NCBI GenBank assembly: GCA_902782125.1
Contig: CACZMA010000010.1
Span: forward strand, 1 to 49,202
Length of the DNA: 49,202 nucleotides
Reading direction: 5' to 3'
DNA from: Oscillospiraceae bacterium
Lineage (GTDB): Bacteria > Bacillota > Clostridia > Saccharofermentanales > Saccharofermentanaceae
Below are positions 35,760 to 43,854 of the stretch, piece by piece. Within the stretch, counting starts at the first letter, position 1. The number at the start of each line of letters is the position of its first letter. The notes beneath the pieces are model-generated. The model saw only the letters and a list, made by a program, of their open reading frames with translations. It did no database searches and was not told the DNA's origin. The position numbers and the translations under genes were made by a program.

Positions 35760-38700
35760 TTAGAAACCCTCTACAAATGCCTTATCAGTTACGGCTGTAA
35801 TGCCTTCGTATGTTGCACCCGGTGCAGGTTCGCCCTTAGGAACAAGAACTATCTGGATGCCTTCAAGCCTTGCAGATCTTCCTGCAGTTCCTGCGCACTC
35901 GCCGTTCTTGGCCCAAGCCATCCAGCCTATATCCTGTGCATGTACTCTGTAATAGATATCGTAGTACTCTGCTATCTCACCGTAGAGCTCGATGCAGATA
36001 CCCTCAAGTCTCTTGGCTTCACCCTGCGTTCCGCTCATCTCGCCGTCATAGCTCCAGCCCTGCCAGCCGTAATCCTGTACATGAGTCTTGTACTTGATTC
36101 CGCCTGAATACTGTGTGCCTGACAGGAACAGTTCGATACCTTCAAGTCTCTTGGATTCACCTGATGTACCAGACATAGCTCCGTTTGTCGCATATGACTT
36201 CTCCCAGCCGTAATCCTGTACGTGTACTCTGTACTTAACCGACATTGAAGAACCGGAGTTCTTAGGTACGATCCTTATCTTGAGTTCTTCTATCCTCTTG
36301 GACTCACCTGTTGTTCCTGCAAGTGCTCCGTCCTTTACCCAGCCCTGCATATCTCCGTAGTCCTGTATATGTACGCAGTATTCTACTGAGTAATAGTCTG
36401 CGAGCTCACCTGTAAATCTGATCTCGATAGCCTCGATACGTAAGGATTGACCTTCTGTACCACACTTCTGGCCTGCATCTGTCCATTCCATCCAGCCGAT
36501 GTTCTGGACATGTACTCTGTACTGCAGTGTTCCTGAGTAAGGTGTATTGTTCTCGAAGTTGATAGTTATCTCTTCGAGACGCTTGCCCACACCTCTTGTA
36601 CCGATGGTAAGTACGCCTGCTTCAGTTGTATAGCTTACATCACCTATATCCTGAACATGTGCGATACCTGTTGTGAGCTTTGGTGTTTCGATGGGCTCGG
36701 GTGTAGGTGCAGGCGTTGTAGGTGCCGGAGTTGTCGGAGCAGGAGTCGGCGTTGTGGGTGCCGGAGTAGTGGATACTGCTGTCCATTTCGCGTAGAGAGT
36801 AATATCTGCGGTTACTGCAGTATTGAAGTCGTATGCAGTCGTGCATGCTGAGTTGGTATACCAGCCGCCAAATGTGTAGCCGCTCTTAGTAGGATCAGCA
36901 GGTTTTGTTGCCTTGCTGCCGTCTGTCACTGTCTGAGCTGCAACAGTGCTTCCGCCGTTAGTGTTAAAGGTGACTGTACAGATGTTCGAGATTGTTGCCG
37001 TAACAGGTATGGTAAGAGTAAACTCATCAGATGAATCACTGACATTCTTTGCAATGAACGTATAAACCGCGTTGTATGTTCCCTCAACATTAGAACGGGG
37101 ATCTGCTTCGGCAAGCCTTAACCTGATATCCATGTATCCGCCGGGTGCAATCTGTTGTGCAGTATTAAACGAATAGTTGCCAAAGGGTGCCGTTGAAGGA
37201 TTTATGAGCATGAGCTTGATAGTCGATGTGCCAGTGTTGGTTATCCTTACTGTAACCAGACGTTCGTCAGATTCAGCTGCACTGAACCCCGGTTTGATGG
37301 TACCGAAATCCACGCTCGTCATATTAGCGGATATGGACGTAGTCTCGATATCTTTATAGTTTGCCGTTACGACAACACTCTCCGCAGGCATGGTAAACGT
37401 TGTTGACGGTGCTGTGGGGTCTGCAAATGATACATCGCCTACATCCGCTGTCCACTTATCGAAAGTCTTTCCTTCAGGAGCAGAATTCGCATTAAGCGTA
37501 ATTGTAGAACCTACCGGAGCGATGCCGGGATCTGCCAGGCCGCTGTTGACGCCTACGGTGTACATTTTCGCGCGGTAAGTGATGTTAACGTTAACGGTGT
37601 AGTTGGGCATGGTGAACTCTTCACCGGGATTGATGGGCTCTCCGCCCTGGGCTCCGTTGCCCCAATCGATCCCTACGATCTCATAGCCGTCATTTACCGT
37701 TGCTTCTGTGATCTTTACTTTCTCGCCGGCTTCGGCCACAGTCTTGTCGACTGACAATGTACCTGCCGCGCATGTGATCGTACCATCAGTGGTGTTCATG
37801 CCGGATAAGAAATAATCACTGTCATCTGCGATTATTCCAAACTCAACAACTACTTTGCATTTGAATTTGGGGTAGATAACGGTGTTCTCGCCAATAGGCG
37901 TATTGACCGGGTCAAACTCCGTTGTGAAAGCCTGATCCACATACCAGCCCAAAAACTCTTCTTCACCATAAGTAGGATCTGCAGGCAGAGAAGCCGTGCC
38001 ATTTTTGTTGACAGTCTGCGTCTCATATACGCCGCCCCAGTTGTCTAAGAAAGTGACGGTATACTGAGAGCTGTTCGGACCGCTAACCTTAAATGGTGCG
38101 CTTGCATAGTCGGTCTCATATTCACCGTTGACATCTTCTGCAAGGATGTAGACATAGTAATCTGTTCCCCACTTTGCAGGATCGAGACCCGAGGGAAGCG
38201 TGAATTTGCCGTAAGTGCTCGAAGCATTGCCCAGAGCATTATAATAGAGGATCTGAGCATCGGAACTGCCGTATTCCTTATCCAGGATCAGTACGGATGC
38301 ACGTGTTGCTGATGAAGCGTCCTCGTCACCGAACTGGTACGGTATCGTTACTTCAGAGCCGTTGATCGTAACTAAGAATCCGGCAGGAACCGAGATGGAG
38401 AGATCCCTGTCAAGAACTGTCAGTTTGTATTCAGCACCGGATTCAGCTTCAAAGCTTCCGGAGATCAGCGATGAGAAGATTATTAATGTTCCCTTTTCTT
38501 CGTCATAACTCTTGAGCTTCATTGCAGGAGATACGCCGATCTCATTATTGTTTACTCCGTAGAAGCCAAGATAACCGTTGTTATATACGCTTCCGGCACA
38601 GGGTACACTGCTGTCAGGCACATATGCAGAACGAAGCCAATATGCTGAAGTTGTGCCGGATGTGTTGGTTTTATATATGCTGCTGCAATTAAAGCTGCCG

Positions 38701-39563
38701 GAATTCACAGCAGGATAGTATCCGTATAATGTGTTGGAAGCTTCTTCGGCATCGAGCAGGAACGCTTGCTCACCCAAGGACAGACCTACATACTCACCAA
38801 AACTATCCTTAACATAGCCTGCAACCTGACCGGGGTCAGAACCTTCAACAAGGTTGTGATCTTCTTCATTGTCGGTATAAAGGATCTCACGCTCAAGATC
38901 AGTAAAGTTAAGAAGGAATTCCCCGTTAAGATATGTCTTCAGATCACTCTCTGACCAATCATTGGAGTCTTCATCGAATGCCATGTTGAACAGAATGCTG
39001 TCACAGTCCAGGAACAACACCGGAGAAGTGGAAGTCGGTACTGAGAGGACACGGAACTTTATCGGGTTGTCGTCATAACTTCCGAAATAAACATAGCTTC
39101 CCTGCCAGCTGTCCTGCGCACTGTCGGGAGCAACAGGATTCCTGAGCTTGGATGTTCCAAGACATGTGTTGGTAGTGTCCTTACCGGACTTCTCAAACAC
39201 CGCATAATATGTCACAGTTTCCGTCACAGTGAATGTGTAGTCTGAAGTAGAAGTCACTGCGGTTCCCGTAGCAGAACCTTCTCTCCATTCAACGAAAATG
39301 TAACCCGGATCCGCTTCGACTCCGATGGTCAGTTCGCTATTGAGTTCTTTTGTTATTTGTTTGGATGTAGACCAGTCACCATAACCGATTCTGCCGACTT
39401 TGCCGCCGACATCCTCCTGGCTGCTTGTCTGATCATAGGTCTTCAAATTGATCTCAACCCAATTGTCAGCATTAACTCTTGTCGAGAATAATGCTATCTG
39501 TGATACTGCGATCACAGCTGTCAGCACCAAGCTTACAGCGCTTTTTACTGAACGAGTCTTCAC
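35760..39563 (-). CDS. Large secreted surface protein with DUF6273-like domain, InlB-type repeats and six ChW repeats
   Basis: The 1267-residue protein has a signal peptide ending near VNADN. Residues 150-350 include WLRSA...G.VYNNGYLG and SPAMKLK, as in DUF6273 domains. Several beta modules follow, including a choice-of-anchor-like domain, a Listeria-Bacteroides repeat (about 863-928, ending GGWYTN...LYAKW), a Pro/Thr linker, and six ChW repeats (about 968-1255). I prefer the GTG at 39563 because AAGGGGG lies at correct spacing; a TTG 24 bp upstream overlaps that site. It is probably an adhesin or wall-binding protein. Its promoter shares a 25-bp element with the adjacent response-regulator gene. 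No LPXTG anchor or enzyme domain is seen. Confidence 0.85.
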   Translation of the reverse strand: MKTRSVKSAVSLVLTAVIAVSQIALFSTRVNADNWVEINLKTYDQTSSQEDVGGKVGRIGYGDWSTSKQITKELNSELTIGVEADPGYIFVEWREGSATGTAVTSTSDYTFTVTETVTYYAVFEKSGKDTTNTCLGTSKLRNPVAPDSAQDSWQGSYVYFGSYDDNPIKFRVLSVPTSTSPVLFLDCDSILFNMAFDEDSNDWSESDLKTYLNGEFLLNFTDLEREILYTDNEEDHNLVEGSDPGQVAGYVKDSFGEYVGLSLGEQAFLLDAEEASNTLYGYYPAVNSGSFNCSSIYKTNTSGTTSAYWLRSAYVPDSSVPCAGSVYNNGYLGFYGVNNNEIGVSPAMKLKSYDEEKGTLIIFSSLISGSFEAESGAEYKLTVLDRDLSISVPAGFLVTINGSEVTIPYQFGDEDASSATRASVLILDKEYGSSDAQILYYNALGNASSTYGKFTLPSGLDPAKWGTDYYVYILAEDVNGEYETDYASAPFKVSGPNSSQYTVTFLDNWGGVYETQTVNKNGTASLPADPTYGEEEFLGWYVDQAFTTEFDPVNTPIGENTVIYPKFKCKVVVEFGIIADDSDYFLSGMNTTDGTITCAAGTLSVDKTVAEAGEKVKITEATVNDGYEIVGIDWGNGAQGGEPINPGEEFTMPNYTVNVNITYRAKMYTVGVNSGLADPGIAPVGSTITLNANSAPEGKTFDKWTADVGDVSFADPTAPSTTFTMPAESVVVTANYKDIETTSISANMTSVDFGTIKPGFSAAESDERLVTVRITNTGTSTIKLMLINPSTAPFGNYSFNTAQQIAPGGYMDIRLRLAEADPRSNVEGTYNAVYTFIAKNVSDSSDEFTLTIPVTATISNICTVTFNTNGGSTVAAQTVTDGSKATKPADPTKSGYTFGGWYTNSACTTAYDFNTAVTADITLYAKWTAVSTTPAPTTPTPAPTTPAPTTPAPTPEPIETPKLTTGIAHVQDIGDVSYTTEAGVLTIGTRGVGKRLEEITINFENNTPYSGTLQYRVHVQNIGWMEWTDAGQKCGTEGQSLRIEAIEIRFTGELADYYSVEYCVHIQDYGDMQGWVKDGALAGTTGESKRIEELKIRIVPKNSGSSMSVKYRVHVQDYGWEKSYATNGAMSGTSGESKRLEGIELFLSGTQYSGGIKYKTHVQDYGWQGWSYDGEMSGTQGEAKRLEGICIELYGEIAEYYDIYYRVHAQDIGWMAWAKNGECAGTAGRSARLEGIQIVLVPKGEPAPGATYEGITAVTDKAFVEGF

Positions 39564-39597
39564 AATATAGTCCCCCTTTATAATCAATATCCCTTTG

Positions 39598-39648
39598 ATT
39601 CTATTGCCGGGGGCTTGGCATTCCTATCACCCATTTGTACCATTTTTG
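39598..39648 (-). promoter_or_regulatory. Shared activator-type promoter element, copy B (surface-protein gene)
   Basis: The element at 39624-39648 differs from copy A by one base (GGTACAAATGGGTGATAG) and is followed after exactly 20 bp by the -10 box TAGAAT (39598-39603). The GTG start of the surface protein lies 34 bp further on. Confidence 0.7.
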
Positions 39649-39843
39649 ATGGTGGAAGTGTTTTTGCCCTGACAGTACCTTGATCCGGGGCACGGACTTC
39701 GAGAGGACGCGATAATACACTGCAAAGTCCACGCTATGCAGTGTATAAATCAGTGTATTCTTACCCGGAAATCACTTTTTTCACTATAAAATCCACGCAT
39801 AGCAGTGTACAAAACAGTGTACTTTTATCTTGCACCGGCCCCA

Positions 39844-39870
39844 ACGAAAAGAGCGGAGCAATCGCTCCGC
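39844..39870 (-). terminator. Terminator in the second large repeat
   Basis: The GCGGAGC/GCTCCGC stem and TTTTCG tail are identical to the one after the intact surface-protein gene; it now follows only the remnant. Confidence 0.7.
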
Positions 39871-39900
39871 CCTTCTCCTTACTCATATCCCTCTTAAGAA

Positions 39901-39936
39901 TCAGAAACCCTCTACAAACGCCTTATCAGTTACAGC
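39901..39936 (-). pseudogene. 3' remnant of a deleted paralogue of the ChW surface protein
   Basis: The minus strand encodes AVTDKAFVEGF and a TGA stop, matching the end of the intact protein except for synonymous changes and the stop (TAA there). Upstream of it the reading frame bears no similarity to ChW repeats. Promoter copy C lies 119 bp further upstream, so the body of a tandem gene copy appears to have been deleted between its promoter and its last codons. Confidence 0.75.
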
Positions 39937-40029
39937 TTTTGAGCAATGGTTAAGGGGTGACAACGCTCTTCCAGTCGCCACCCCTAATGTTGAGGTAAGA
40001 TGTCTGCAGCCAATTGCTGTAATGTCTAT

Positions 40030-40080
40030 ATGGTAATGAATCACAGCGCGGCTTACTATCACCCGTTTGTACCATTTTTG
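40030..40080 (-). promoter_or_regulatory. Shared activator-type promoter element, copy C (in front of the remnant)
   Basis: A perfect match to the 25-bp element of copy A (40056-40080) is followed after exactly 20 bp by TACCAT (40030-40035). It lies outside the 314-bp repeat, so its conservation is not explained by that repeat alone. Confidence 0.65.
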
Positions 40081-40123
40081 GGATCTGCGTTGACGGTAGC
40101 TTGGAAACAAAATTACTGCAAGA

Positions 40124-40155
40124 GTTACTGCGTATACAGCATGTATGTCAGTAAC
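40124..40155. repeat. Nested inverted repeat upstream of promoter copy C
   Basis: GTTACTG (40124-40130) pairs with CAGTAAC (40149-40155), and inside it ATACA (40134-40138) pairs with TGTAT (40142-40146). TTACTGC is also directly repeated at 40113. It may be an operator or an RNA hairpin. Confidence 0.45.
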
Positions 40156-40163
40156 TTAATTCA

Positions 40164-40194
40164 AAACAGGGCGGATCTCAGCCCGGCCCCGCCG
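40164..40194 (-). terminator. Probable terminator of the kinase operon
   Basis: GGCGG and CCGCC arms, directly after the kinase stop codon on the minus strand, enclose a GC-rich loop and are followed by CTGTTTTG. The stem is short and the T tract modest. Confidence 0.5.
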
Positions 40195-41454
40195 TCAGAG
40201 CTGTATGTGAAGTGCGAACGCGGGGTCGCTTTCGATCAGCATGGTGCCGCCCATGGCCTCGATCTTCCTGCGGAGCGATAGGAGTCCGCCACTCTCTGCG
40301 ATCGTGCCCTTAGGCGGTCTGCCGTTGTTCGTGATGACGATGCCCGTATCGCTTATGTCTATCATTATCATGTCGCCTTCCGCGTGCTTGACAGTATTGG
40401 CGGCGCATTCGGTTATGGCCTGAGCAATGATCTTCCTTACGTCAGAATCCGCCGGCTCATCGCCGGTCATCTCCACCCTGACGCCGATGCTGTTCGCGAG
40501 CGATACCGACTGCGACAGTTCGTCCTCGACACCTTCATAAGGTTTCTGCACTTCGCCTAAGAGGAACTGGTTCATCTGCATCGTCGCAGCATATACGACG
40601 CCGGGGTCCGTTACATCCGGATGGTTGATATAGTGGCGGCCCATGAGAAGGACCTGGCCGAGCTGGTTGTGCAGAGCCGCCCTGGCATCCGCTTCTTCCT
40701 GCGCGATGAACATCTTACCGGACAAGTCCGAGACCTCTCTCATACGGCGCTGGATGTCCTGCAGACGCTCGTGCTTTGCCTCGAGCTCCCTGATGATCGC
40801 ATAGCGCGCGGTAACGTTCATCGCCGTGATCTGTTCATATACGGTACCGTCAATCGTCAGACTGTCTTTGTTGAACAGCCACACGGCCTCGCCCGCATTA
40901 CGGATGAAATACTGTCCGCCCTGCTCCGAGCCTTCCGTGGTCACATAAGACCAGAACGCCTTTGCGTTTGTCAGGACTTTGCCCGTCATCGCCCTGCTCA
41001 GATTATTCATCCTCAGGTTCGACAGTCTCACCGTGCCGTCTTCGCTGCTGACGGCTACGCCTTCCGGAAGAGCGTCTATCGCTTCCTGAATTGCATCGGG
41101 AGTGATATAGCGCGAACGGTATCCGGCACCTTCAAGACCGAGCGCGAGCAGTACGATGCACGACAGGATCTCGAGCAGGACATAAACATAGTACGGCGTC
41201 TCAAACAATGACATCTGGAACAGCGTGTACTCATTCTCCTCGAAAGAATGCAGGTAATGCCCGAGGTCCATAAGCACTATTACCAGCGCCGTTATCAGTA
41301 CAAAGTTCAGGATCGAGATGACGAGCGTTGCCTTGTTGCGCCCGTCTCTGACGCAGCGGAACACGGTAGATAGCGTGCCCACGCAGAGAATGAGTACCGT
41401 GATGCAGATGACATACCAGGTCCCGGTGCCCGCGACAGATATCAGACTTGTCAT
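40195..41454 (-). CDS. DesK/NarX-like sensor histidine kinase
   Basis: The 419-residue protein has three N-terminal membrane segments within residues 1-110, then a PAS-like region (125-215). A helical dimerisation domain carries the likely phosphoacceptor His262 in ARAALHNQLGQVL, resembling HisKA_3. The HATPase domain has the N box TECAANTVKHA, DTGIVITNNG and GGLLSLRRKIEAMGG. NarL/LuxR-type regulators are the usual partners, and one is encoded at 34772-35425. The ATG overlaps the stop of the 7TM sensor gene (ATGA). It probably acts with that 7TM protein as a sensing pair. Confidence 0.85.
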   Translation of the reverse strand: MTSLISVAGTGTWYVICITVLILCVGTLSTVFRCVRDGRNKATLVISILNFVLITALVIVLMDLGHYLHSFEENEYTLFQMSLFETPYYVYVLLEILSCIVLLALGLEGAGYRSRYITPDAIQEAIDALPEGVAVSSEDGTVRLSNLRMNNLSRAMTGKVLTNAKAFWSYVTTEGSEQGGQYFIRNAGEAVWLFNKDSLTIDGTVYEQITAMNVTARYAIIRELEAKHERLQDIQRRMREVSDLSGKMFIAQEEADARAALHNQLGQVLLMGRHYINHPDVTDPGVVYAATMQMNQFLLGEVQKPYEGVEDELSQSVSLANSIGVRVEMTGDEPADSDVRKIIAQAITECAANTVKHAEGDMIMIDISDTGIVITNNGRPPKGTIAESGGLLSLRRKIEAMGGTMLIESDPAFALHIQL

Positions 41455-43097
41455 GCAGCATCACCTCCCGCCTTGTTCAGTATGGTGATGTACAGGATAT
41501 CGTCACTCTCCTTACACTCCAAGGGAAGAGCCACGGGCGGAAGGGCAAGTTCTTTCTCCGCCTCCATGGCGATACGCACGCCGTCCGGCAGGATAGACAC
41601 GGTCATACGCTTAAGCGTCGACAGATATGTCTCTACTACCGTCTCGAAAACATCATACAGGTCGTTCACGGCTTTGAGCGGCAGTTCGGAATACTCTTCT
41701 CCAACCGCAGCAGCATCTATGCCGCAGCATTTGAGAAACCTGCACGACTCTGCGAGTGCCAGGAACAGTTCGCGGTTGCTCGCGGGAAGAGAGTCTTCTC
41801 TGAGCAGGAGCAGGTTCGTCTTACGCTTGGAATATGCATTCAGCACGCAGGCTTTACCGAGATCGTCCGGGAAGGTCTCAGTATCAGGAGCGGTACCTGC
41901 CAGTATCTTCTCTATGTTCTTCTGCTTGGGATAGATGGCTTCGGTGATCCTCTCATACACGAGGTTCTGAGCCTCGAGGTGGGCCTTCTTCTCCTTGAGC
42001 TTATTCTCGACTTCGATAAGATCGTTCTCTTCGCTAAGGATCTCGTTGGCTGCATAAAGCCTCTTACGCTCCTGTCTGAGCTCGTACTCGTTCTCGGTCC
42101 AGAATGCGTATCCTGCGCGGATCTTCATGGCGGCAAGTCTTGTGTCTTCGTCCGTATACACGGGCACGTTCTTTGCTTTCGTGAGGACGTCTTTGGATAC
42201 ACTGATCGGAACGCCTGTCTGGTGGACGATCTCGAGGTCGCGGTCCGTGATGAGTATCGGCATCTTCAGATTCTCGAAGAAGCCCTGATAGTTCTCGTTG
42301 AACGGTATGAGCCTGCTCCTGATGCAGCACTCGAAGATCAGCATGCAGCCGAAGCAGTCGATCTCAGGCTTATAGAACGGCCTCGGCAGTTCGAGGCGTT
42401 CGAATACCAGTGCATGTACGAGCGACAGCAACATCCAAGTCGTGACGGAGCAGATAAGAAGTACGATGGCTTTCTTTCCGTTCTGGCTTACGGCATTGAA
42501 CAGGAGTACCGCACCTACAACCAAAGAAAGGATTATCCAGCCGTATATTGCGTAGAAGCCGATGCCCCACGTATAAGTGTTATTGCCCATGTCGAAGACG
42601 GACAGGTCCACTGTGGGAACATAGACGAGATGGTGGATGTCATTGGTCAGAGCAAGTGCAGCGACCGCTGCGGACACTGCGAGGATGACCCGCTCGACGA
42701 TGTTGCTCTTTTTGCTGTTGCCGTATCTCAGATCGATGGCAGTTACCAGCAGGAGCGTCGGCATCGCGACAAGAGGAAGGAAGTAGAAGTATCCCAAGAA
42801 CCTGTATGCGGCGACAGAGTCCACGACCAGACGGTATCTGACAACTTTCTGCAGGATGTATAAGATCATGAACAGCGATGAAGCCGTTATGTATGTCCTT
42901 GTTCTTGTCGGAAGGATCCTCTTGATGACATGCTGTGTCCAGTACAGGATAAGCCCCAGATAGATAATGAAGTTCGCACAGAACATCACCGTGTTGAACA
43001 GCAAATTGGATGTCCTGCCGATCAGGTTGCAGATACCGGCCAGGATCAGGAATCCGGCGAATCTCAATGTATGTTTGTGGCTTAAGATCCTGTCCAT
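41451..43097 (-). CDS. 7TM sensor protein related to histidine kinases but lacking a kinase core
   Basis: The 548-residue protein has seven or eight membrane helices in its first 240 residues, resembling the 7TM N-terminal module of some histidine kinases. A PAS-like segment follows (PILITDRDLEIVHQTG, about 285-330), then a long coiled coil rich in Glu and Lys, and a C-terminal region that looks like a worn-down kinase domain without recognisable H, N or G boxes. It lies 19 bp downstream of the DUF1349 gene and overlaps the true kinase by four bases. I infer that it supplies ligand sensing to that kinase. Confidence 0.75.
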   Translation of the reverse strand: MDRILSHKHTLRFAGFLILAGICNLIGRTSNLLFNTVMFCANFIIYLGLILYWTQHVIKRILPTRTRTYITASSLFMILYILQKVVRYRLVVDSVAAYRFLGYFYFLPLVAMPTLLLVTAIDLRYGNSKKSNIVERVILAVSAAVAALALTNDIHHLVYVPTVDLSVFDMGNNTYTWGIGFYAIYGWIILSLVVGAVLLFNAVSQNGKKAIVLLICSVTTWMLLSLVHALVFERLELPRPFYKPEIDCFGCMLIFECCIRSRLIPFNENYQGFFENLKMPILITDRDLEIVHQTGVPISVSKDVLTKAKNVPVYTDEDTRLAAMKIRAGYAFWTENEYELRQERKRLYAANEILSEENDLIEVENKLKEKKAHLEAQNLVYERITEAIYPKQKNIEKILAGTAPDTETFPDDLGKACVLNAYSKRKTNLLLLREDSLPASNRELFLALAESCRFLKCCGIDAAAVGEEYSELPLKAVNDLYDVFETVVETYLSTLKRMTVSILPDGVRIAMEAEKELALPPVALPLECKESDDILYITILNKAGGDAA

Positions 43098-43116
43098 TCG
43101 GTTCTCCCGGCGCTTG

Positions 43117-43716
43117 TCAGTCAGGCTGCTGTCCGTCGTGTGCCTGCCAGACGCAGTCCGTCAGCGCCATATCGGTAAATACCGCCTTGAAGCTCGAGTC
43201 TTCCGGACTGCAGGCATAGATGCCGAATCTTACTTTCCCCGCGCCTTCCCACATATGGCATACACGCATCTGCGTGAAGGTCACGCCGTCAGCAGAACAC
43301 TCGATGCAGTAATCGTCTTCCCTTCTGCTGAACCTGTACCACATGGTCTTAACATCTGCAGGGATGGCCGTTGTTGCCCAGTCGGAATAGCCGTGGTTGG
43401 TGACGACAGATCCCAGGTGCTGGAACTTCTCGTTCTCGAACTCTACGGAAGCCTTAAGCCAGTTGTCCGTATCAAGATACATTACGATTCCGCACTGATC
43501 GAAACGGTGACCGCTGTCGGTGTAATCCGTCTTAACGGTAAACGAGAAATACTTCTCCTCCGTCTCCATCTGAAGCACAGGCGCATTGTCGTTGCGAAAA
43601 TGGTAGTACGTCCTCTGCCAGAGGTCCGTGCCGGGTTCTGTCGTTATCTCGATCCTGCCCGGCTGAATGCTGTATACTTTCGGCTGTCTTGTCCACTGCA
43701 AACTGTTGACGTCCAT
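43117..43716 (-). CDS. DUF1349-family protein
   Basis: The 199-residue soluble protein has no signal peptide. It has the pattern of DUF1349 proteins, a concanavalin-like beta sandwich: FDQCGIVMYLD, WLKASVEFEN, LGSVVTNHGYSDWAT and RFGIYACSPED. Family members are linked to carbohydrate recognition or modification, but no enzymatic role is established. It is the first gene of the sensor operon, and its promoter region is shared with the divergent oxidoreductase operon. GAGGTGCGG precedes the ATG. Confidence 0.82.
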   Translation of the reverse strand: MDVNSLQWTRQPKVYSIQPGRIEITTEPGTDLWQRTYYHFRNDNAPVLQMETEEKYFSFTVKTDYTDSGHRFDQCGIVMYLDTDNWLKASVEFENEKFQHLGSVVTNHGYSDWATTAIPADVKTMWYRFSRREDDYCIECSADGVTFTQMRVCHMWEGAGKVRFGIYACSPEDSSFKAVFTDMALTDCVWQAHDGQQPD

Positions 43717-43740
43717 ATCCGCACCTCGCTTTTTTATTGC

Positions 43741-43774
43741 ATTATAGCAAAGCGTTCGTTGAATTTTGATTCAA
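43741..43774 (-). promoter_or_regulatory. Extended -10 promoter of the DUF1349-sensor operon with overlapping operator O1
   Basis: TGCTATAAT on the minus strand (TATAAT at 43741-43746) lies 24 bp before the DUF1349 start. The palindrome TTGAATTTTGATTCAA (43759-43774, TTGAA-N6-TTCAA) covers the position of its -35 region. Confidence 0.6.
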
Positions 43775-43781
43775 AAAAGTG

Positions 43782-43824
43782 TTGACAGCGGCATCTGCGA
43801 ATGATATATTGAATTTGTGTTCAA
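43782..43824 (+). promoter_or_regulatory. Consensus promoter of the oxidoreductase-tetR operon with operator O2
   Basis: TTGACA (43782-43787) and TATATT (43805-43810) are spaced by 17 bp. A second TTGAA-N6-TTCAA palindrome at 43809-43824 overlaps the -10 and start site. Further TTCAA half-sites follow to 43839. The centres of O1 and O2 are 50 bp apart. The encoded TetR regulator is the likely ligand. Confidence 0.75.
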
Positions 43825-43854
43825 TGAAATTCAATTCAACGGAGGATAAAGGAC

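Larger units (their letters stand above)
35483..35796. repeat. 314-bp direct repeat flanking the ChW surface-protein gene, copy A
   Basis: It matches 39624-39937 without insertions or deletions, with 14 mismatches by my count (about 95.5 % identity). It spans the promoter element, the CAGTGTA repeats, the terminator and the last 12 codons of the surface-protein gene. Confidence 0.92.
39624..39937. repeat. 314-bp direct repeat flanking the ChW surface-protein gene, copy B
   Basis: This is the partner of 35483-35796, offset by 4141 bp. Its right end encodes the C-terminal residues AVTDKAFVEGF of a gene that is no longer present. Confidence 0.92.
39564..40194. other. 631-bp region without an intact gene
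   Basis: It contains promoter copy B, the second 314-bp repeat with its terminator, the 12-codon remnant of a lost paralogue, a 118-bp unique segment with an AGGGGTG/CACCCCT hairpin (39953-39985), promoter copy C, a nested inverted repeat, and the terminator of the kinase gene. A 69-codon open frame across it lacks a ribosome binding site and starts upstream of the promoter. Confidence 0.75.

Noticed and set aside
39901..40110. 69-codon frame across the remnant region as a functional small gene
   Set aside because: Its start lies upstream of the promoter element, it has no ribosome binding site, and only its last 11 residues match a known protein. It is better described as a deletion remnant.
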